The position numbers were made by a program, and so were the translations under genes. Of a stretch of 64,000 nucleotides of DNA, positions 9,464 to 20,707 are shown in pieces. How positions within the stretch are numbered: position 1 is the stretch's first letter; each line of letters starts with the position of its first letter. This stretch comes from Malonomonas rubra (GTDB taxonomy: Bacteria; Desulfobacterota; Desulfuromonadia; Desulfuromonadales; Geopsychrobacteraceae): assembly GCF_003247215.1 (NCBI RefSeq), contig NZ_QKAP01000013.1, positions 18,785 to 82,784 on the forward strand, written 5' to 3'. Below the pieces are notes generated by a model. The model did no database searches, was not told the origin of the DNA, and was given only the letters and a program-made list of their open reading frames with translations.

Positions 9464-9550
9464 GCGGACGTGGTGGAATTGGTAGACACGCTAGGTTTAG
9501 GCCCTAGTGGGGGTTGCCCTGTGGGAGTTCGAGTCTCCCCGTCCGCACCA
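9464..9550 (+). tRNA. tRNA-Leu (anticodon TAG)
   Basis: Class II tRNA with long variable arm: GCGGACGTGGTGGAATTGGTAGACACGCTAGGTTTAGGCCCTAG...CGTCCGCACCA. Confidence 0.95.
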
Positions 9551-9642
9551 ATCTTAAGCAAATACAGTTTGTTTTTCGATGAAATGAACTGTTCTCTTTT
9601 TTATCGCTTCAAAGCGAAATAATCATCGGGAAGGAAAAGTTT

Positions 9643-10974
9643 ATGAGTGTCACTGTAGAGCAGGTGAGTTCCATTAAAAAGAAGCTGAGCATTGAAGTTG
9701 CTGCCGAAATGGTTGCCGAAGAACTCGAGAAGGGCTTCAAAAAAGTGGCCAAGGGTGCCAGCATCAAGGGATTTCGTAAAGGGAAGGTGCCTAAGGCTAT
9801 CCTTGAGCAGCACTTTGGTCCGCGCGTTGAGTACGAAACGATCAACTCGCTAGTGAATAACACACTCTACAAGTCGATGGTTGAAAATAAGATCGAAGCT
9901 GTATCTCAGCCGGAAATAGTCGAGACTGGTGCGATCGAAAGGGGCAAGCCGTTCACCTACCAGGCTGAGGTTGAGGTTCGCCCGGAAGTCACGGCAAAGG
10001 ACTATACTGGTCTGGATCTGGAAAAAGAAAAGTTCGTTTTCGACGATGCGATTGTTGATCAACAAATCGAGCAGATGGCTGCTTCCCGGGTTCAACTTGA
10101 GGTGTCCAAACGCAAGAAAGCCCGTGAAGGTGATACCGTTATCATTGATTTCGAAGGTTTTATTGATGACACCCCTTTTGAAAATGGTGCCGCGAAGGAT
10201 TATCAGCTTGAGCTTGGCTCCAACAGCTTTATCCCTGGATTCGAAGATCAACTCATTGGCTTGAAACGTGAGGAAGAGAAAGAAATCAATGTCTCTTTCC
10301 CGGAGAGTTACGGGGCCAAAGAACTGGCCGGCAAGCCCGCAATGTTCAAAGTTTTGGTAAAGGAAATCAAAGAAAAGGTCGAACCGAAAATTGACGATTC
10401 TTTCGCAAAGGAGATGGGCTCTGAAAACCTTGAGGATTTGCGTGAAAAGGTTAAGGAGAACGCCATCAAGCAGGAGGAGGGGCGGATTAAAGGTCAACTT
10501 CAAGAAAACTTGATGGCCGCTTTGATCGAAAAGAACGAGTTTGAAGTCCCCGAAGGTATGGTGAAAAATCAGCTGATGCACCTTAAAGATAGTTTTTCCC
10601 AGCGTCTTAAGGCTCAGGGCATGTCTCTTGAGATGCTCGGAATGAACGATGAGAACTTCGCGAACACATATCGCGACATGGCGCTTCAGCAGGTCAAAGG
10701 TGAGATCCTGCTCGATTCGATCGCCGAACAGGAAAAAATCGAATTGGCAGAGAACGCTGTTGATGACAAAATCAAGCAGTTTGCCGATGAGAGTAATGCT
10801 TCACTGGAGGATGTGCAAAAGTATTTCGAGAACGCTTCCGCCATGGCTGGTCTGAAAGGTCAGCTGTTGAATGAAAAAGTCATCGCTTTTCTGTTGGAGT
10901 CTGCTAGTGTGACAGAGGTCGATCCGAAGCAGCCAGAAGTTGAGCAGGATGAAACTACCGAGGAGGAAGCCTGA
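9643..10974 (+). CDS. tig: Trigger factor
   Basis: Trigger factor N-terminus [18 protein letters not shown] and PPIase region [20 protein letters not shown]; upstream of clpP/clpX. Confidence 0.97.
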   Translation: MSVTVEQVSSIKKKLSIEVAAEMVAEELEKGFKKVAKGASIKGFRKGKVPKAILEQHFGPRVEYETINSLVNNTLYKSMVENKIEAVSQPEIVETGAIERGKPFTYQAEVEVRPEVTAKDYTGLDLEKEKFVFDDAIVDQQIEQMAASRVQLEVSKRKKAREGDTVIIDFEGFIDDTPFENGAAKDYQLELGSNSFIPGFEDQLIGLKREEEKEINVSFPESYGAKELAGKPAMFKVLVKEIKEKVEPKIDDSFAKEMGSENLEDLREKVKENAIKQEEGRIKGQLQENLMAALIEKNEFEVPEGMVKNQLMHLKDSFSQRLKAQGMSLEMLGMNDENFANTYRDMALQQVKGEILLDSIAEQEKIELAENAVDDKIKQFADESNASLEDVQKYFENASAMAGLKGQLLNEKVIAFLLESASVTEVDPKQPEVEQDETTEEEA

Positions 10975-10976
10975 TT

Positions 10977-11561
10977 ATGAGTTTGGTCCCGATGGTAGTA
11001 GAAGATTCCGGTCGTGGTGAACGTGCATATGATATCTATTCGCGTTTGCTTAAGGATCGGATCATTTTTCTTGGGGGTGCCATCGAAGATCATATGGCCA
11101 ACCTGATCATTGCCCAGCTGTTGTTTCTGGAGTCTGAGGATCCGGATCGAGACATCCACCTGTACATCAATTCTCCAGGGGGGGTCGTTACCGCAGGGAT
11201 GGCGATTTACGATACCATGCAGTACCTCAAGGCGCCGGTATCGACCATCTGTGTCGGTCAGGCTGCCAGTATGGGGGCTGTGCTGCTGGCTGCCGGAGAA
11301 GAGGGGAAACGGTACGCGCTGCCGCATGCGCGCATTATGATCCACCAACCGCTCGGTGGTTTTCAGGGACAGGCGACGGACATCAACATTCATGCCCAGG
11401 AAATTCTCCGAATGCGGGAAAGTCTGAATGGTCTGCTGGCGAGGCATTGTCGGCAGGATATAGAGAAAATCGCCGCAGATACTGAGCGTGATTTTTTCAT
11501 GGATAGCGCAGCGGCCTGTACTTATGGTATCATCGATTCCATCGTCGACAGAAAGAAGTAA
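10977..11561 (+). CDS. clpP: ATP-dependent Clp protease proteolytic subunit
   Basis: [65 protein letters not shown]. Confidence 0.98.
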   Translation: MSLVPMVVEDSGRGERAYDIYSRLLKDRIIFLGGAIEDHMANLIIAQLLFLESEDPDRDIHLYINSPGGVVTAGMAIYDTMQYLKAPVSTICVGQAASMGAVLLAAGEEGKRYALPHARIMIHQPLGGFQGQATDINIHAQEILRMRESLNGLLARHCRQDIEKIAADTERDFFMDSAAACTYGIIDSIVDRKK

Positions 11562-11589
11562 ATCGACCAGTATCTGGAGGAGATGATAC

Positions 11590-12837
11590 GTGAGCGCAAA
11601 AGACGAAAATGGCCAGTTGACTTGTTCATTTTGCGGCAAATCGCAGGATGAGGTCAAAAAGCTGATAGCGGGTCCGACAGTTTATATTTGTGATGAATGT
11701 ATAGAACTGTGTAACGACATCATTGATGAAGAGGCACGTCTCGATGATGCGTCTGAGCAGGAATCGCGGAAATTGCCGAAGCCGGCTGAAATTCGCGAGA
11801 TCCTTGACGAGTACGTCGTTGGTCAGGATCGGGCGAAAAAGGTTCTTTCGGTTGCGGTATACAATCATTACAAGCGGGTTGAGTTCGCAGAGAAGAACGA
11901 TGATATAGAAATTCAGAAGAGTAATATCCTGCTGCTCGGCCCGACCGGTAGCGGTAAGACACTGCTGGCCCAGACCTTGGCCAAAGTGCTTGATGTGCCT
12001 TTTGCCATTGCTGATGCAACCAACCTGACCGAAGCTGGTTATGTCGGTGAAGACGTAGAGAATATTATTCTCAGTCTGCTTCAGGCTGCAGATTATGATC
12101 TGGAAAAAGCACAGCGTGGTATCATTTATATTGATGAAGTTGACAAGATCGCCCGTAAGTCGGAATCGCCGTCGATTACCCGTGATGTGTCAGGTGAAGG
12201 AGTTCAGCAGGCTCTGCTGAAAATTATTGAAGGAACCACTGCCAGCGTACCGCCGAAGGGTGGGCGCAAGCACCCGCAGCAGGAATTTCTTAAGGTCGAT
12301 ACCACCAATATTTTGTTCATCTGTGGAGGCGCTTTCTCCGGGTTGGAAAAGGTCATCAACAAGCGGATTGGTTCCAAAGTGATGGGTTTCGGTGCTGAAG
12401 TCAGGTCGATCAAAGAAGAGGAATTGGGCGAACTGCTGAGCAAGGTGCAACCGATGGACCTGCTCAAATACGGTCTGATCCCGGAATTTGTTGGCCGGTT
12501 ACCGGTCATCGCGACCCTCAACGAACTTGACGAAGAGGCGTTGATCCAGATTCTGCGGGAACCGAAGAATGCGCTGATCAAACAGTATCAGCGCCTGCTT
12601 GAGATGGAGCGGGTTAACTTGAAGTTTACCGATGGAGCACTGATTGCAATTGCCAAAGAAGCGCTTGAGCGTAAAACCGGTGCTCGTGGTCTGCGCTCCA
12701 TTCTTGAGAATGCCATGTTGGATGTGATGTACGATATCCCCTCGCAAGATCGGGTTAAGGAAGTCGTGCTGAATGAAGATGTTATTACCAAGGGTAGCAA
12801 GCCGATTATTCTCTATGATGTTGCTGAGAGCGCTTAA
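11590..12837 (+). CDS. clpX: ATP-dependent Clp protease ATP-binding subunit ClpX
   Basis: Zinc finger [30 protein letters not shown]; Walker A GPTGSGKT. Confidence 0.98.
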   Translation: MSAKDENGQLTCSFCGKSQDEVKKLIAGPTVYICDECIELCNDIIDEEARLDDASEQESRKLPKPAEIREILDEYVVGQDRAKKVLSVAVYNHYKRVEFAEKNDDIEIQKSNILLLGPTGSGKTLLAQTLAKVLDVPFAIADATNLTEAGYVGEDVENIILSLLQAADYDLEKAQRGIIYIDEVDKIARKSESPSITRDVSGEGVQQALLKIIEGTTASVPPKGGRKHPQQEFLKVDTTNILFICGGAFSGLEKVINKRIGSKVMGFGAEVRSIKEEELGELLSKVQPMDLLKYGLIPEFVGRLPVIATLNELDEEALIQILREPKNALIKQYQRLLEMERVNLKFTDGALIAIAKEALERKTGARGLRSILENAMLDVMYDIPSQDRVKEVVLNEDVITKGSKPIILYDVAESA

Positions 12838-12863
12838 GTCCCTATCTTAAAACAATACAAAAT

Positions 12864-12901
12864 AAAGAGCGTGGGTCCGTCGGTTGACGCCACGCTCTTT
12901 T
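12864..12901 (+). terminator. Intrinsic terminator between clpX and lon
   Basis: AAAGAGCGTGG-loop-CCACGCTCTTTT. Confidence 0.8.
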
Positions 12902-15268
12902 CTCTTCACAGGTAAACCTATGTCTGAGCTTGTTGATCAAACCATGCCGACAGAACCTGTAGTGCTTCCGGTTTTGCCGCTGCGTGATATTGTTGTCTTC
13001 CCCTATATGGTTGCTCCTTTGTTTGTCGGGCGACCGCAGTCGATCGGTGCTTTGGAGAAGGCGACCGACAGCGACAAGTATATTTTCCTGATTAGCCAGA
13101 AGGATCCCAAGGTTGATTCTCCAGCCGAAGAAGACCTCTACCAAGTAGGCTGCATCGGCAAGGTAGCGCAACTTCTCAAGCTGCCTGACGGGACAGTCAA
13201 AGTTCTGGTCGAAGGTTGCTGGCGCGCTCGGGTGTTAAAATTCTATCCTGGTGACGCTTTGATTCAGGCCGAGGTGGAGCCGCAGGAAGAGGTGCTGGAG
13301 AATACCGCCGAGGTCGCTGCATTGATGCGGGCCATTAACACCGCCTTTGAAAGCTACGTGAACCTGAGCAAAAAGCTATCCCCTGAGGTCAGTAACAGCG
13401 TTACCGGTATCGAGAGTCCGACCCGGCTGGCAGATACCATCGTCGGGCATCTGCAGATACCGATTGCCGATAAACAGGAGATTCTCGAACTGCTCAACCC
13501 CATGTTGCGTCTTGAGCATATTCTCGCCGTTCTGGAACAGGAAATAGAAATCCTGCAGATTGAAGGACGGATTCGCAGCCGGGTTAAAAGCCAGATGGAG
13601 CGCAGCCAGAAAGAGTACTATCTGAATGAGCAGATGCGCGCTATCCAGAAGGAATTGGGCGAGAAGGACGAGTTTAAACAGGAAATTCTGCAGTTCGAAG
13701 AGCAGATCAAAAAGAAGCGCATGTCGAAAGAGGCCACGGACAAGGCCCATGCTGAACTGCGCAAATTAAAAATGATGTCGCCCATGTCGGCCGAAGCGAC
13801 GGTAGTGCGCAATTACATCGAATGGCTGCTGTCGCTGCCGTGGAAGAAGATGACCAAGGATCGGCATGACCTGCTGCAGGCGGAAGCAATCCTTGAAGCT
13901 GATCACTACGGGTTGGAAAAGGTCAAGGAGCGGGTGCTTGAATATCTCGCCGTGCAGGCTCTGGTAAAGCAGATCAAGGGGCCGATCCTCTGTCTCGTCG
14001 GTCCTCCCGGAGTGGGGAAAACTTCCCTTGGGCAGTCGATCGCCAAAGCGTTGCAGCGAAAATTCGTCCGAATATCATTGGGGGGGGTTCGTGACGAAGC
14101 GGAGATCCGTGGACATCGGCGCACCTACATTGGCGCCATGCCGGGAAAAATCATTCAAGGATTGCGCAAAGTCGGGGTGAATAATCCTGTCTTTATGCTC
14201 GATGAAATTGACAAGATGAGTACCGATTTTCGCGGTGACCCTTCTTCTGCCCTTCTTGAAGTCCTCGATCCGGAGCAGAACAGCACCTTTGTAGACCATT
14301 TCCTTGATGTTGATTACGACCTGTCGCAGGTCTTGTTTGTCGCTACCGCCAATAACCTTCATTCGATTCCTCGGCCACTGCATGATCGCCTTGAAGTGAT
14401 CCGGGTGGAAGGTTATTCGGAGGAGGAAAAGCTGCATATCGCGCGGCGTTATTTGCTAAAAAAGCAGAGCAATGCACATGGCCTGGGTGACAAGCAGGTT
14501 AAGTTTTCTGACCGTGCTCTCTATGAGATTGTTCGCCGCTATACTCGGGAATCTGGGGTTCGCAGCCTTGACCGCAGTATCGCTTCAGTGATGCGGAAAT
14601 TGGCAAAAAGGGCACTTTTGGAAGGGAAAAAGAAAGCTTTTTCGGTCGCAGAGAATCAGATCAAGCAATATCTTGGAGTGCCGCAATATAAGTACGGGGT
14701 GCGCGAAGAAGAAGATCAGGTCGGGGTATCGACCGGCTTGGCTTGGACGGAAACCGGCGGTGAGTTGCTGTCGATTGAGGTGACAACTCTGCCGGGCAAA
14801 GGGAAATTAACGATTACCGGTAAACTAGGTGAGGTTATGCAGGAATCTGCTCAGGCGGCAATGAGTTATATCCGTTCTCGCTGGCAAGAGCTTGGCTTGG
14901 AGGAAGATTTTTACTCCAAACTGGATATCCATATTCATGTTCCCGAAGGAGCTGTGCCGAAAGACGGACCATCTGCAGGGATTACTATTGCGACAGCTTT
15001 GGCTTCGGCTTTAACCGGGAAGGCGGTTTGTAAGGACCTCGCGATGACTGGCGAGGTTACTTTACGCGGTCGAGTGCTGGCAATCGGCGGTGTTAAGGAG
15101 AAGTTGCTGGCTGCACGCCGTGGTGGAATAAGAAAAATATTGATTCCGCAAGAGAATGGAAAAAATCTTTCTGAATTACCTGTTGAACTGACACGTTCAG
15201 TTGAGGTCATAACAGTTGCTCATATGGATCAAGTACTTAATGCAGCGATCCCGGAATTGGATATCTGA
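12884..15268 (+). CDS. lon: ATP-dependent protease Lon (likely start ATG at 12920)
   Basis: [18 protein letters not shown]; catalytic region [21 protein letters not shown]. Confidence 0.97.
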   Translation: MTPRSFLFTGKPMSELVDQTMPTEPVVLPVLPLRDIVVFPYMVAPLFVGRPQSIGALEKATDSDKYIFLISQKDPKVDSPAEEDLYQVGCIGKVAQLLKLPDGTVKVLVEGCWRARVLKFYPGDALIQAEVEPQEEVLENTAEVAALMRAINTAFESYVNLSKKLSPEVSNSVTGIESPTRLADTIVGHLQIPIADKQEILELLNPMLRLEHILAVLEQEIEILQIEGRIRSRVKSQMERSQKEYYLNEQMRAIQKELGEKDEFKQEILQFEEQIKKKRMSKEATDKAHAELRKLKMMSPMSAEATVVRNYIEWLLSLPWKKMTKDRHDLLQAEAILEADHYGLEKVKERVLEYLAVQALVKQIKGPILCLVGPPGVGKTSLGQSIAKALQRKFVRISLGGVRDEAEIRGHRRTYIGAMPGKIIQGLRKVGVNNPVFMLDEIDKMSTDFRGDPSSALLEVLDPEQNSTFVDHFLDVDYDLSQVLFVATANNLHSIPRPLHDRLEVIRVEGYSEEEKLHIARRYLLKKQSNAHGLGDKQVKFSDRALYEIVRRYTRESGVRSLDRSIASVMRKLAKRALLEGKKKAFSVAENQIKQYLGVPQYKYGVREEEDQVGVSTGLAWTETGGELLSIEVTTLPGKGKLTITGKLGEVMQESAQAAMSYIRSRWQELGLEEDFYSKLDIHIHVPEGAVPKDGPSAGITIATALASALTGKAVCKDLAMTGEVTLRGRVLAIGGVKEKLLAARRGGIRKILIPQENGKNLSELPVELTRSVEVITVAHMDQVLNAAIPELDI

Positions 15269-15339
15269 AGGCCGGTCTTAATGAATCCCTGAACCTTCGG
15301 AAAATCGCATAAAATGGGCAGAAAACAGGGAAAAAGGGC

Positions 15340-15369
15340 TTGACAGTTTTTTTGCAAACCTGATATATC
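15340..15369 (+). promoter_or_regulatory. Sigma70-type promoter upstream of HU gene
   Basis: TTGACA (15340-15345), 18-nt spacer, TATATC (15364-15369). Confidence 0.6.
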
Positions 15370-15424
15370 TTATCGCGTTTTTAAGAAGTTTAATTTACTT
15401 TTAACTATCTATTGGAGGTGTGCT

Positions 15425-15697
15425 GTGACAAAAGCTGATCTGGTCAATGCAATGGCTGATAAGGCTGGTTTGAGCAAAACTGATGCTGAGGGTGCTTTGA
15501 AAGCTTTTACCGAAGCTGTTACCGATGCCTTGAAGGCCGGTGAAAAAGTTGCTCTGGTTGGTTTCGGAACATTCAGTGTTGGTAAGCGTGCTGCTCGTAC
15601 CGGTCAGAATCCTCAGACCGGCGCTAAGATCGAGATCGCTGCCGCGAATGTCCCTAAGTTCAAAGCTGGCAAAGCCTTGAAGGATTCCGTTAACTAA
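15425..15697 (+). CDS. hup: HU family DNA-binding protein
   Basis: [25 protein letters not shown]...[22 protein letters not shown]. Confidence 0.96.
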   Translation: MTKADLVNAMADKAGLSKTDAEGALKAFTEAVTDALKAGEKVALVGFGTFSVGKRAARTGQNPQTGAKIEIAAANVPKFKAGKALKDSVN

Positions 15698-15790
15698 ACA
15701 GCACAAACAAGTAAAATAGATCGGAAGTAGGAAGCATAAGCAGCCCATCCACTGATCCCGCGCGGGCAGACTTGCTTCCTATTTCTTTCT

Positions 15791-15867
15791 GGGGCTGTAG
15801 TAGAGTCGGTTACAACGCCGGCCTGTCACGCCGGAGGTCGCGGGTTCGAGTCCCGTCAGCCCCGCCA
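15791..15867 (+). tRNA. tRNA-Asp (anticodon GTC), copy 1
   Basis: GGGGCTG...GCCTGTCACGC...GGTTCGAGTCC...CAGCCCC-G-CCA. Confidence 0.95.
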
Positions 15868-15878
15868 TTTAAAAATAT

Positions 15879-15954
15879 GGGCGAATAGCTCAGCTGGGAG
15901 AGCGCCTGCCTTACAAGCAGGATGTCGGGGGTTCGAGCCCCTCTTCGCCCACCA
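15879..15954 (+). tRNA. tRNA-Val (anticodon TAC)
   Basis: GGGCGAATAGCTCAGCTGGGAGAGCGCCTGCCTTACAAGCAGG...TTCGCCCACCA. Confidence 0.95.
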
Positions 15955-15958
15955 TATT

Positions 15959-16035
15959 GGGGCTGTAGTAGAGTCGGTTACAACGCCGGCCTGTCACGCC
16001 GGAGGTCGCGGGTTCGAGTCCCGTCAGCCCCGCCA
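15959..16035 (+). tRNA. tRNA-Asp (anticodon GTC), copy 2, identical to copy 1
   Basis: Same 77-nt sequence as 15791-15867. Confidence 0.95.
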
Positions 16036-16044
16036 TACATATCA

Positions 16045-16075
16045 AGAGGTAATCGTTTTGCGGTTACCTCTTTTT
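16045..16075 (+). terminator. Intrinsic terminator after the tRNA operon
   Basis: AGAGGTAA-loop-TTACCTCT followed by a T run. Confidence 0.85.
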
Positions 16076-16213
16076 TTGTGTCCATTTAAACGGTCGAGTG
16101 AAATGGATTACCATGAGCGGAAATCTGAAATCATATAATGTAAAAATGGTAATTTAAGTTTGTCAAAAAGGGTAGGGAGGACTGGCTAGTAAGTGCTGCT
16201 CGCAAAATGGGTG

Positions 16214-16990
16214 TATGACGAGATTTACCCTTCGGCATTTATCTTTTTGGGTTTTGCTGATCAGTGCCACCTGGGACTGCCTTTCACTCGCATCTGCAGC
16301 CCTGAGTCTGCTAGGCGACAATAACGGAGCCAATTCCCATCCACACAATTTATGCAGTAGCAGTAGCGCCGCAGGTCATTCCGGTACCGAAGATCGAATC
16401 TGTGTTTTCTTTTCTGTGGTGCTCCTCATGGGACCTTGTTAGCGGGATCTTGTGGAACAGAGATGATTCGTCAGACAACTTTCTTCTATATGCAGAAGTG
16501 GAGTCGTTGTTAGATAACCCGGGTGTAACAGGTTATGATTATTCTGACCAGACCGAATATCATAACGGTTCCACAAGGCTCTGCCTGTCATGTCACGATG
16601 GTGTTACCGCCATTGCCGAGGTTATCAATGGCGGCAGCTTGAATCCATCCGGTTTAGGTAGTAGTAACTTTAATGGATCTGTTTGGGGCATAGGAATGCG
16701 GCACGAATACGATTATCGATCTTTCCAATGCTCATCTCAATTCCTTTGTTTTTAGCGATTCCGCCCTCGCTTTGTATGCGACGATCCCTTATCCTGATGT
16801 CCCTAATTTCCGGGCTGACTGGACCGAGTTGTTGCCTGGTTTGCTTGATTCGCACAATCGACTGCAATGGGGCGGTTGTCATGAACCACATACCGATATT
16901 TATAACGACGGGGTTTATGATTTACCGATGTGGCAACATTGTACCGGTGAAGATGTTGCTGAAATGCCGTTTTCAAGAGCTGTTATATGA
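16214..16990 (+). pseudogene. Decayed c-type multiheme cytochrome gene (first relic)
   Basis: Signal-peptide-like N-terminus, then frameshifts: RICVF | CGAPHG, then STRLCLSCHDGVTAIAEV, then another frame with DVPNFRADWTELLPGLLDSHNRLQW. Confidence 0.75.
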
Positions 16991-17040
16991 GGCCACCGGC
17001 CAATATTAATCATAATTAGCGAAGAATTCGGTAGGAGATG

Positions 17041-18135
17041 ATGAAGAAACAAACGCTGATTGCTCTTATTTTTTGTCTTTTGGTGACCTCAGGATATGCT
17101 TATATCAGAAGGCGCATTCTGAAATGAGCACACGTGGATAAGAGGCTTCTCCCGAAGAGTTGCCGTGGTTGTCATCGCGGCATGAACATGTCGATTCGGA
17201 ACGAAGAGCAGACTTGTCTTAATTGTCACGGTACCCCGATCAGAAGACAAAAGATGGTTGTTGGTGGATTATTGAAAAAATCAGCCGAAGGCCGCTTTGC
17301 CAACATCGAATCCGAACTGAAAAATCCTTATAAAAACCTAGTGTTAACGACCCAAAGGATCCACAACCCGCTTGAAATTCTGCCAGAAACGTAGCTCAAT
17401 GCGGCACGGCAAATAGAATGTGTTGATTGACACGACCCACATCTAGTTTTCGAAGAAAACCCTTTCAGCGGGATAACCGGGAAACGGGTCGGCAATTTTG
17501 GAACCGAGATTACCGAAGAATATGAACTTTGATATAAGTGTCATGCAAATAGCGCCTACCTGCCAGCCGATGCCACCGACAAGAAGCCTGAGTCTCGTCC
17601 GACCAATAAATCCTATCAACCGGTTGAAAAAGAAGGGGCGAACGCCTAGGTTATCAGCCTGAAATAATCTTATGTAGCGAGAAAAGAACGGCCCGGTGAT
17701 ATCTCGATAATCATCTGTAGTGATTGTCATGGCAACGATAACGAGGCAGGTCCCCGTGGGCCACACGGGTTGATCTATCGTGGGTTGCTCGTCGCCAACT
17801 ACGAGATGGAGGATGGCCGTAACGAAAGCACCTACGCATACGCTCTCTGTTACAAGTGTCATGACCGTGCTAGCATTTTCATGGATGAATGCTTCCCTTA
17901 TAACTCATTGCATATTATCGGCAATCGTAGCAGTAACCAGCGGCGAATCTCCCATTTCACCTGCCACGATGCACATGGCAGCACCAGTAATCAGTATTTG
18001 ATCCGTTTCAACACTGATGTCGTGGGAGAATACATGGAAGGTAAGTTGCGGTTCAGTGCACAAGGCGTCGCATCGTGGCACGGTTCCTGTGCGTTGAATT
18101 GTCACGGCGTTGAGCATGAACCGAAAGAGTATTGA
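17041..18135 (+). pseudogene. Decayed c-type multiheme cytochrome gene (second relic)
   Basis: MKKQTLIALIFCLLVTSGYA signal peptide, TGA, then in frame CRGCH and CLNCH; several stops and frameshifts; 3' part (17770-18135) with CYKCH, TCHDAHG, CALNCHG. Confidence 0.75.
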
Positions 18136-18197
18136 ATCCTGATATCCATGTAAAAGGTAGCCAGCCTCGCCGATCCGCTCGGACGAGGCTTTTTGCT

Positions 18198-19967
18198 TTA
18201 GAATGGAAAGACAAAGGGGATAGCCAAACTGGCAAGCAGCCAGACCAGGATGTTTAGCGGGGTGCCGACTTTCAGATAATCGCTGAACTGATAGCCGCCG
18301 GGGCCGATCACCAGTGCGTTTGATTGATGACTGACCGGAGTCATGAAGCAGGTTGATGCCGCCAAGGCCACGGCCATGAAAAAGGGTTGCGGGTTGACGC
18401 CAAAGTGTTGCGACAGGTCGTAGGCGATTGGCGCCAGCAGAACCGCTGTGGCTGCATTGCTCATGATGCAGGTAAGCAGCATGGTAATCAGGAACAGCAC
18501 CCCTAACGTGATCCAGGGGCCGTAGGGGCCGGCCATGTCGGTCAGGTGGGCGGCCAGAAAACTCGAAGCTCCGCTGGTCTCCATCGCGGTACCAAGGGGC
18601 AACGTTCCGGCAATCAACATGATGACCGGCCAGTTGATGCTCTCGTAGGCATCGGATAGTTTGATGCAACCGGACAGGATCATCGCGACAGCACCGAGGG
18701 CGGAAGCGTGCATGATCGGGAGCAGACCAGCGGTCACCGAGAGGATAACCGTGACCATGATGATGATCGCCAGCGGTGCCTTGTCGGGTAGATAGGGTTC
18801 TGGCTTGATGCCACCCAGAAGCAGAAAATCATGCTTGTCGGCAAGGTGCAGGATTTTACTTTCCGGCCCTTCGATTAGCAGCATGTCGCCAAACTTAAGA
18901 ACCACGTGATCGACCCGCTTGACAACCGGTTCACCTCTCCGCCAGATCGCCAGAACATTCAATCCGTGAGTGTCACGAAAGTGGACTTCCCGCAGGGTTT
19001 TCCCGACAAGTTCATTGGTTGGGGTCAGGGCAACTTCCGCTACCTGATTTTCCTCTTTGTTTTCGGCGGCGATAACCTGTGCTGTTCCCGGAACAACTTC
19101 AATCCCTTTGACGCCTTTCAGTTTTAACAGTTGTTCCGGCTTTCCTTCTAAAAATAGAATATCGCCTGCGCGCAGTACTAGAGAGCTTCTGGGGGAGGTG
19201 ATCTTTAACTGTTCACGCATCAGGGAACGGACCTTGAGCTGGAAGTCGGAAGAAAAGCCAGTTTCCTGCAGCGTTTTGCCTATATATGTAGCTTCTTCAG
19301 ACAGGCGAATTTCCGAGACGTAGGCTTTGAGTTGACTCATTTGCTGAACCGAGGCTGATGGGTTGTCGGGTAACAGTCTCCGACCGATCAGCATCATGTA
19401 GCAGATACTGATGATAACCACCACAACGCCAAGGGGAGTAAAGTCGAACATGTTGAACTGTTGTCCCGAATATTCGAGCATCAATTCGTTGATTAAGATA
19501 TTTGGTGGGGTTCCGATCAGCGTACAGACTCCACCGATCAGTGAACCGAAAGCCAAAGGCATCAAAAGCCGCGAGGCGGCAATTTCAGCTTTTTTGGCGA
19601 TACCGGTGACCATTGGAAGGAGTACCGCGGCAGCGCCGATATTGTTGATGAATGCTGAGGCAACGGCAGTAAGGCTCATGATGGCCAGTACCAGTTTGGC
19701 TTCACTCTTTTCAGCAAAGCTGAACAGCCAGCGCCCCAGATGTGCCGTGACCCCGGTATTGGCGATCGCGGCACTGATGATGAACATGGCGGCAACCGTG
19801 ATGACGGCGGGGTTGCTGAAGGCGATGAAGGCTTGTTCTGCAGGGATAACGTTGAACAGGGGCAGGCTCAGCAGAATCAACAGGCTGACTAGGTCCATGC
19901 GAATCCAGCCGGTGGCAAATAAAAGAATTGCCACGCTCAGAATGCTGAGAACAAGAATAATTTGCAT
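18198..19967 (-). CDS. SLC13/DASS-type permease with TrkA-C-like (RCK_C) domains
   Basis: Multi-TM; AFINNIGAAAVLLPMV, PLAFGSLIGGVCTLIGTPPNILIN; two central RCK_C-like regions. Confidence 0.9.
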   Translation of the reverse strand: MQIILVLSILSVAILLFATGWIRMDLVSLLILLSLPLFNVIPAEQAFIAFSNPAVITVAAMFIISAAIANTGVTAHLGRWLFSFAEKSEAKLVLAIMSLTAVASAFINNIGAAAVLLPMVTGIAKKAEIAASRLLMPLAFGSLIGGVCTLIGTPPNILINELMLEYSGQQFNMFDFTPLGVVVVIISICYMMLIGRRLLPDNPSASVQQMSQLKAYVSEIRLSEEATYIGKTLQETGFSSDFQLKVRSLMREQLKITSPRSSLVLRAGDILFLEGKPEQLLKLKGVKGIEVVPGTAQVIAAENKEENQVAEVALTPTNELVGKTLREVHFRDTHGLNVLAIWRRGEPVVKRVDHVVLKFGDMLLIEGPESKILHLADKHDFLLLGGIKPEPYLPDKAPLAIIIMVTVILSVTAGLLPIMHASALGAVAMILSGCIKLSDAYESINWPVIMLIAGTLPLGTAMETSGASSFLAAHLTDMAGPYGPWITLGVLFLITMLLTCIMSNAATAVLLAPIAYDLSQHFGVNPQPFFMAVALAASTCFMTPVSHQSNALVIGPGGYQFSDYLKVGTPLNILVWLLASLAIPFVFPF

Positions 19968-20047
19968 TTGGCACCAGTCGGAAAAGATTAAACGGCTACC
20001 GTAGCAATAATTTTAGTCTAACTGGCTGGAATGACAATTTGAAGGGC

Positions 20048-20707
20048 TCAGGAGCCGAGTATTTTCAGCAACCGGCAACAACTTTCAAAGGGAGAGTGTG
20101 CACTGAGCAGGGCGGAAATCAAGGCCACACCATGTGCTCCGCTGTTGCGCACGGCAGAACAATTTTCCCTTTTTATGCCACCTAAACCGTAAACTGGCAG
20201 TTTGGAATGGGTACAAGCTGTTTTGAGAGCATCCAGCCCGAGCGGCTTCCCGTAAGCTGCTTTGGATGGGGTGTAAAAGACCGGCCCGTAGGTTACGAAA
20301 TCAGCTCCCTGCCTTTCAGCAGTGAGAATGTCTGTTACGCTGTGGGTTGAAACGCCGATCAGCTTGTTTGGGCCGAGCCGCTCTCTTGCCACCGCTGGTG
20401 GGACCGAGTTCCCGCCAAGATGGACGCCGTCGGCATCGACTGCCATGGCAACATCGACCCGGTCGTTGATTAACAGTTTACAGTTGTAATGTTTGGTTAA
20501 CTCCCTGATGTCTCTGGCTAGAGGGAGCAGCTCAGCCCCAGAGAGGTCTTTCTCCCGCAGTTGCAACATCGTCACTCCGGCTTCGAGCAGTTCTTCCAGC
20601 ACCTTGAGCAGCAGTCGAGCCTCGGCCAGTTGCTTTCGGTCTGTGATCAGATAAAGCGGTGGCAGTTCTGACATCAGCAGGCTTGGTTCAAAAAGGCACT
20701 GTCCCAA
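20048..20707 (-). CDS. thiE: Thiamine-phosphate synthase
   Basis: LYLITDRK; TMLQLREKDLSGAELLPLA; LLINDRVDVAMAVDADGVHLG. Confidence 0.93.
   Translation of the reverse strand: MGQCLFEPSLLMSELPPLYLITDRKQLAEARLLLKVLEELLEAGVTMLQLREKDLSGAELLPLARDIRELTKHYNCKLLINDRVDVAMAVDADGVHLGGNSVPPAVARERLGPNKLIGVSTHSVTDILTAERQGADFVTYGPVFYTPSKAAYGKPLGLDALKTACTHSKLPVYGLGGIKRENCSAVRNSGAHGVALISALLSAHSPFESCCRLLKILGS

Noticed and set aside
9355-9622. ORFs on both strands around 9.4-9.6 kb (e.g. DVVELVDTLGLGPSGGCPVGVRVSPSAP)
   Set aside because: Translations of the tRNA-Leu gene and its complement.
9850-10581. 243-aa minus-strand ORF
   Set aside because: Antisense to tig with no domain; shadow ORF.
17905-18669. 254-aa minus-strand ORF
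   Set aside because: Spans the cytochrome relic and the transporter gene in another frame; low-complexity, His/Arg-rich shadow translation.
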